Source of the DNA: Isoetes taiwanensis
Taxonomy: Eukaryota; Streptophyta; Lycopodiopsida; Isoetales; Isoetaceae
Direction: 5' to 3'
Length of the DNA stretch: 64,000 nt
Assembly: GCA_021234155.1 (NCBI GenBank)
Contig: JAJEKV010000133.1
Span: forward strand, 1,514,827 to 1,578,826
Part shown: in pieces, positions 58,346 to 64,000 of the stretch
How the letters are laid out: each line of letters opens with the position of its first letter
How positions within the stretch are numbered: the stretch's first letter is position 1
Position numbers and translations under genes: made by a program
Notes under the pieces: model-generated
The model's database searches: none
Told to the model about the DNA's origin: nothing
The model's input: only the letters and a program-made list of their open reading frames with translations

Positions 58346-59343
58346 TTTGTCTCAGGCCGGACCTGCGGCGGGAAGTGCTATCCGGACGCGGCCGGAAGTT
58401 GCCGCTGACTACCGGACTCGCTTATCTTTGCTACTGTGTGATGGAGAGTGCCGATAGCCATAGCTAGATACATCCTTACTAGTATCTCCTCGCCCCCAAT
58501 GTATGGGTGTTTTCGCTATCGCGAACCCGCACCAAGTGGTGGCTTAGGTCCTTGGTCTCCTCGCAGAAAATCAAAAGTGGTGCTACAATGACCAACCAAA
58601 CCGGGGGTGACATTATGCCAAGTGAAATAAGACAAGTAAAATAACCGCTTGAACTTAAATATTGATTGCACCTTTTATATGTAAGAGTTTGTTTTTGCAC
58701 TTTGGTTTCTTCATTATCCGTCTGGGTTCTCTCACTATCTTCAGCCTCAGATTCAAGAAGCACCACTTGTGGTCGCCTTTCTCCTTTCGAGATGCAAATG
58801 CATATTGATCCCTAGGTTGAAACTCAAACAAATTTTACAAGGACACAATGGGGAAAAAATATATTATGGTATTACACAAAAAACTTTTTAATCGATCGCT
58901 TTGCCAAGTCTTGTGGTAAACAAATTGGCCCTCAAACGAAAGTACATATAAATTACATTAGACAAATGTTTTTTTTCCTAGTGCCACGCTTATAGGCACG
59001 CCCCCTCATCAAATCAATCATCCGACTTCACCATTTCTGGTCCGTGACCTTTTGGTCCCCGGACCCAGGAGCCTTGTGATTCGGCCACAACCTTGTTCAC
59101 CCGCTATCCACTATATTCGGTCTTCAACATCCTTGTCCCCGCCTCGCATCAACAAGTTGTTAGAGGAGGCCTTTGTAGAGGAGGTTGCCGCAGAATTTGG
59201 AACTATATTGTATTTCTCAAAGATCGCCGTAACCACCGGAATCGCTTTGGACCGTGGTTAGTGTCTTTAGCACGTTGCTTTGTGTGCCGCAATGTGGCGG
59301 GACCGCTGGTGCCTCGCGGTCGTTTTCATCGCCTGGGGCGCTT
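58346..59343 (-). other. Probable N-terminal extension of the phosphatase-like pseudogene
   Basis: A minus-strand frame at 58,479-58,766 has an acidic start (LLESEAEDSERTQTDNEETK) and a hydrophobic middle. It is in the right order to be upstream of the phosphatase domain, but continuity cannot be shown. Confidence 0.3.
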
Positions 59344-61030
59344 CTAATGTACCCACTTCAGAAACAAACGGTACCTTTTTGGCTGTTCTTGCTTGTGGAG
59401 TTTCGAGTCCTTGTAGACTTGTGTCCTGGGGTCCTTTTTACTAAGAGGTGTTTTGACATGCTTCCTTTTCATTTGCTTATCCGGAGTTGTAGCTACCACC
59501 TCATCTAGGTCAATTGTCTCAACTATTTTGTTTGTGTGCCCCCAAAGATGTAAGGGTTCCTCGCTGATCTGCCTTCCCCATTCCTCCACTAAGCCCGGGC
59601 TGAACTGTTTTCGAAAGCATTCGAGGCAGTCTTCTTCCATAAGCAAACTCTGTGCAAATGGACATGATATACGTGGGCCACATTTCAGCTTCAGACTTAG
59701 GGTGTAATCATCCCGAATGCTAGCCCGCATGTGGAGCATCGCCTCATCTCCAATTGGCAACCTGAATGTCACAGATAGATGCTCACAAGCTGGCCGCTCT
59801 CCTTGTAAGTTCCCTAAGCCCTTGTTGAGATTCTCAGAATGCCGCTTGGCTTTTTGCAAGTTGCACTTCAAGATTTGCAACCTCGCCAGCCTATAGTGGC
59901 CACCCTCGCTGAACTATCCCTCATCTATTGGGCCACCCCCATTTCAACAAGGGCTTTGAGCATGTATCGGGCCATGTCTTTCTCTCCAAGCTCGCAGAGG
60001 CTCGCCAGAGGCACCAAAGATCGTGACTGGGTGGATCACAAGACGGGAGATGTTGTTTTAATTTCTCAGAATTTCTCTTCCTCAAGCCAAGAAGAAAGCT
60101 CCCCCTTTAGTCTTGACCGGATTAACCAGCTCCTTCTTGAGACTAAATCAGCCAAGGCCATGGTCTAGGGTTTCCTCGAAATCTTTTGCATAGGACTTCC
60201 GTGCGTGATATGTTCTCCCATAAGCCGCGGTAAGTCGCTAAGCACGCGGTAAAGCTCCTTATGGACGGCTTCCCCTTCTAATTTAATACCGCTGCCTCCC
60301 CGAACCTGCCTTTCTCGCTATGCTTTCGTGTGCGCGTGGTTTGTCGAGATTTGTCGCCTTCGCCTCGGCCTCGGAGCACCGCTTTTGCTCTGCTCACTTT
60401 TTAACCTGGCCGCCAGTAGGCTCTACTTTGCCGCGAACCGCTGCCCATTAACCTTGAACTTCGTGGATCCCGCTTTGCCTCGAGGCGCTTATTGAATGCA
60501 AATAGGTATGATAATCGCCTTTCTAACTTAACTTCTTCAACCCGCCCGGATATTTTGCTCGTAAGCTCTATTAGAGCTTCTTCGCTCGCCTCACCTTGTC
60601 AATGGAAGTTTTGCCAGAATGACCCCGCTGGTATCCCAAACTTCATTGTACTCGCCGCAGTATATGAGGTCTGCTCGAAATTGAGAGGGATGAACGCCTC
60701 GCTTATGCATGCACTCGAGACACGCATGGAAGTCTTCTTCGGTTCGGCCCTAAGAATCAGCCGTGTCCGGCCTTAAGGGAACGCTTTTCCGCCCGAAGAA
60801 TGCAAGAAAATCGAATTAATCGTGGTTGAACCCTAAACCCATTGAAATTTTGTTTTGTTGCTTTTTGCTTACCCGGATAATGGGTTCCGCTTGGAATTAT
60901 CGCTTGAGCGGGCGGATCAATCACCTTCTTTACCATGGTTGATCCGCTTTGTATAAAGTGGAACCGAAAGCAAATTCGGGGTTGTTTGGCCGAGTAGAGA
61001 AAGTTGGGGAAGAGATTTGGAAAACACAAA
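59344..61030 (-). pseudogene. Long decayed minus-strand coding region, unrecognised
   Basis: A 178-codon open stretch (59,344-59,880) contains CGPRISCPFAQSLLMEEDCL and DLDEVVATTPDKQMKRKHVK. Upstream, to the right, protein-like reading continues in broken frames: KDMARYMLKALVEMGVAQ near 59,930-59,990 and GIPAGSFWQNFHWQGEASEE with ERRLSYLFAFNKR near 60,490-60,650. It includes coiled-coil-like text. The domain family is not recognised. Its position and strand would allow it to be the N-terminal part of the same ancestral gene as the phosphatase-like fragment. Confidence 0.4.
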
Positions 61031-61228
61031 ACCGGAAGTTCGCTCGCTTTGTCTAGTGGTTCCGTGATTGCGTGGGTCGCTTCACATCGGGGCGCAAACA
61101 GTAATGATTGTATAAACCTGCACCGCTTGATTTAATAGACGCGTAATATAGGTGGTACTATATAGGTGAAGGGTGGGAAAAAAAATGTATGACGGTGAAA
61201 AAATGTATTTTTGGTGTCGGTGCCGGTG

Positions 61229-61269
61229 CCGGGGTCGCTTTTTGCTACCCACCAAAGATACTTTCACCC
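61229..61269 (+). repeat. Inverted partner of 53,966-54,008
   Basis: ccggggtcgctttttgctac then ccaccaaagatactttcacc is inverted relative to 53,966-54,008. It marks the right end of the CpG-rich block, immediately before copia homology begins. Confidence 0.8.
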
Positions 61270-62640
61270 AATATTGTGGGAAATAGATGGATTTTCAAGA
61301 TAAAAGATCTTCCGATGGATCAAAACAATTTAAGGCTAGACTTGTTGCTCGTGGATTTACACACAAAGAAAAGGGAGTTGATTATAATGACACGCACTCA
61401 TCAATAGTGAAATTATCCAAAGATAAGAATTATGCTAGCACCGCCAACTCAATGAACCGAAAATTCATCATATGGACGCTTAGTACCGCATTTCTAGATG
61501 CAAGAGTTGGAGGAAGAAATTTATATGAAGCCACCCTTAGGATTTGAAGAGAAGAAAGATAAAATATGGAGGTTAAAGAGGGCGTGATACCTGGACTAAA
61601 CAATCACCTAGAACATGGTATACATGTATGGATAAATATCTCATAGAACAGGGATTTGCAAAGCCGAATGGAGATGGGAATTTGTATGTATTCAAGCAAA
61701 GATGATCATTTTGTCTCATTGCACTTTATGTAGATGATTGCGCTATGTTCTATAATAATTTGGATTGCTTGGAAATGTGCAAGAAATTAGTTAAATCTAG
61801 ATTTAAGATGACGTACCTTAGAGAGTTGGAAGTTCTTAGGGATTAAGGTGATCGAAATAGAGAGGAGTGAGTCAAGTCGATTATGTGCAAGTCGGGTTGG
61901 AGAGATTTAAAATGGTTGAATGTAATATAGTAGGTAATCCTCCCGATTCCATGACATAAGATCAGCAAGAAAATGTGCCCTCAAACCGAGGAAGAGATTG
62001 AATATATGAAAGGTTCCATACGTAAAGTTTAATTGGTTGTTTGTTACATCTATCGTGGGCTACAAGACCGACATTGCTTTTGCAAATAATTTATTAAGTA
62101 GATATAACAACAACCTGTGGAGACAAAGATCGGGCAAGCAGCCCAAACGCGGTTCTAAGGTATTTGAAAGGAACAATAGATCGTGGAATAACATTTAGGG
62201 ACAGAGGATGCATCATTGAGGGATTTGCAGATGCAGTCTGGGGTGGGGATGTGGGTCAAAGACATTCAACATCAGGTTATGTAGTTCTAATTGGAAAAAA
62301 TCCAGTAAGCTGGAAATGTAAAAAACAGAGCACAGTGACATTATCTAGTGCAGAGGCTAAATATACAGCCATAACTTTAGCATCTAAGGAAATCATATGG
62401 ATAAGAAGACTTTTAGAAGAAATTGGGATAAGAAGTGAAGAAGCAACAACTTTGTGGTCTGATAGTGCTAGTGGAATAGCAATGAGTCAAAATCTAGTGC
62501 TTCATGAGAGATCGAAACATATTGAGATGAAACAGCATTTCATAAGAGAGATGGTGCAAAGAAAAATGATAGCAGTTAAGTATGTTTCTACAGAAAGACA
62601 ATTAGCAGATATATTGACCAAGGCTCTGAAGGGAACCTAG
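61270..62640 (+). pseudogene. Ty1/copia polyprotein fragment (RT to complete RNase H)
   Basis: Several frames together cover the reverse transcriptase and RNase H of a copia element. GNRWIFKIK and FKARLVARGFTHKEKGVDYN (61,280-61,385) are RT fingers. ALYVDDCAMF (about 61,720-61,750) is the catalytic box, followed by KSRFKMTYL. RNase H is open at 62,164-62,640: YLKGTIDRGITF just before, then GFADAVWGGDVGQRHSTSGY, then TLSSAEAKYTAI (family 'SSxEAEY'), WSDSASGIAM and KHIEMKQHFIRE, ending in the usual ADILTKAL tail. Frameshifts and stops lie throughout 61,550-62,160. No LTRs are resolved. Related to the fragment at 1.76 kb. Confidence 0.92.
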
Positions 62641-63281
62641 ATTTAACATGTTAAAAAATCTGTTAAGTGTTCAGAGAATAGAAGGAAGAAGAAGTGGTAA
62701 AGAAGAAATAATGGTCGGAAAAAATTAGGTCTGCGGGCAGCTATTACCCGGACCTCGCCACGCACACCAGGGAACCTCAGGTACCCCCTGCCTGCCGATT
62801 AGGGTTTCGCGCCGATTTTCAACTTTACAATCATGAGTTCAATCCAGGAATATTCAATGATGGGGAAGTGTAGAATTATATGTGCTATGGTTTTTATAAA
62901 CCATAGAGAAGCTAATGGTCATTGAATATTATTGTTTGGTAATGGTTCGATGATTTTGAATCTTACCATTAAGCATATTTCTGGATAACCCTAAATTCTA
63001 GCTCGATGAACAGTATCCCGGGCCAGGTGGAAACAAAAGCTTTGATCTAGTCACGATTAGATCAACGAAAGTGGATATGATGATGGGGTTGCCGATTTCG
63101 GTGATCCCCTAATATATTTAAGGCCGTTCACATTGTATGTTAAAAGTGCATTGATTGTGAGAATGAATTGAATTCTGATATATTCTTTTTGGCTATAGTT
63201 CAATTTTGTGACATTGATGCAATAGGATAAGGTATTGTAGTCAGCTGATAAATTATTATCTTTCAAGCATCGCTCATCCCC
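62641..63281. other. 3' flank of the copia fragment with nested hairpin
   Basis: A purine-rich agaatagaaggaagaagaag at 62,675-62,694 could be the polypurine tract before a 3' LTR, but an LTR end was not defined. A nested hairpin at 62,849-62,930 is listed separately. Confidence 0.4.
62849..62930. repeat. Nested inverted repeats
   Basis: Outer arms AATATTCAATGA (62,849-62,860) and TCATTGAATATT (62,919-62,930) are perfect. Inside, CTATGGTTT-ttat-AAACCATAG (62,885-62,906) forms a second perfect hairpin. Confidence 0.85.
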
Positions 63282-63960
63282 TTGCATGTAGATGATGAGT
63301 TCTTGCGTGTGTTGTCTCTATTCAAGCATGGTATGAAGCGGGTCGCCACTATCTTGGCCCAATTTTCGTGCAAAGTTCCCGCCTCTCGCTGGGATGTATT
63401 CTATGGGAGAAGATCGCAAAAAATTTGCTCTTATAGTGCAAGGTGGTGTTGCCGAAAGGGTGCCATGGTCATGAAAATATTCACAAAGGCAAGCACTTTG
63501 TCGCTTGATGAAAATATTCACAAAGGCAAGCACTTTCTCAGGTGTCGCATATGGCGATGGCTTTGGGATAGGTTGCTCCACCCTAAAGTCTCTGTACTAT
63601 GGCGGCAGTGTTATCCACAGTGTGTGTCAGGGGTTAATGCCTTCGACATCACTATGATCCCGTGACACGCAAGATGCCCGCCTGGCTTTTCTGACGCTGA
63701 GACTTTGAGCATTGTCTCTTTGATTGTTCCGAGGTTCAAGCAACAAGTGGGTCCGGCTACAAGGTTTATTTAAAAGTACATTGACCGCCGATGCATCCTC
63801 TTCACGCCCTATCCCAATGCATGGCCTCCAAGCCTAAACAAATGGCATTCCATCTTGGTTCCTGCTATTCCTATGGTCAATATGGGAGCATCGCAGCACA
63901 CCACATCTTTCGTGGCATTAATTCATTTGCACGCTAAAGGTTATTACGGTGGCCTTAAAA
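63282..63960 (+). pseudogene. LINE reverse transcriptase C-terminal fragment
   Basis: WLWDRLLHPKVSVLWRQC (about 63,558-63,611) matches the stretch found in the 25-26.5-kb LINE (VWDKLLHSKVAVLR). After a stop and frame changes, a CPPGFSDAETLS-like stretch (about 63,676-63,712) follows, recalling the CPxC...ETxxHxxxxC zinc-binding region. A 37-bp tandem (atgaaaatattcacaaaggc at 63,471 and 63,508) disrupts the N-terminal side. No intact ORF2 remains. The right edge continues out of the window. Confidence 0.6.
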
Positions 63961-64000
63961 AGATATTTGTACCGAAGGAAGTACAACACATATTTATCCC

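Overview
The window looks like gene-poor, repeat-rich nuclear DNA of a land plant, probably one with a large genome. The evidence is an intact plant-type secreted subtilase, a broken L-type lectin receptor kinase, and remnants of Ty1/copia, a Ty3/gypsy LTR, LINEs, Helitrons, hAT MITEs and a tRNA-derived SINE. The style would suit a fern or another seed-free plant, but no lineage is proved by the sequence. No rRNA gene, functional tRNA gene or CRISPR array is seen.

Layout. 0-6 kb: short tandem repeats, a copia RT/RNase H fragment (1.76-2.44 kb) and an AAATGGCA-rich repeat holding a 310-bp MITE. 6.0-9.0 kb: the only clearly intact gene, an intronless subtilase with a TATA box; a 147-bp tandem duplication lies in its upstream region. 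9.2-16 kb: a C-rich dispersed repeat, Helitron 3' termini (one set amplified as three ~155-bp tandem units), a SINE and long non-coding stretches. 16-20 kb: coding remnants, then a 1.4-kb segment carrying a CDC20-like WD40 pseudogene. This segment also occurs at 26.6-27.4 kb; the first copy has gained a 538-bp hAT MITE and a short foldback element that the second lacks. 20.4-22.1 kb: lectin receptor kinase on the minus strand, with an intact kinase half but a lectin domain cut short and out of frame at an 18-bp duplication. 22.7-23.4 kb: a second hAT MITE.

24-37 kb: hairpins, a LINE reverse transcriptase remnant, repeats, a Helitron end and a 5'-truncated LINE with 30-bp target duplications. 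38.3-40.5 kb: two ~740-bp AT-rich foldback elements on either side of a gypsy polypurine tract/LTR start. 41.8-44.6 kb: a degenerate minus-strand transposon gene resembling the DUF7869 family. 45-61.2 kb: a block that by eye is much richer in CpG than its surroundings. It contains no intact gene, but has an FCP1/SCP-like phosphatase pseudogene, a lysine-rich repeat, short hairpins and other broken coding stretches. 61.3-64 kb: a second copia fragment and a LINE fragment.

Only the subtilase (cell-wall/apoplast proteolysis) and perhaps the kinase half of the receptor (plasma-membrane signalling) look potentially functional. There is no operon-like or pathway organisation, and most of the rest is layered transposon history.
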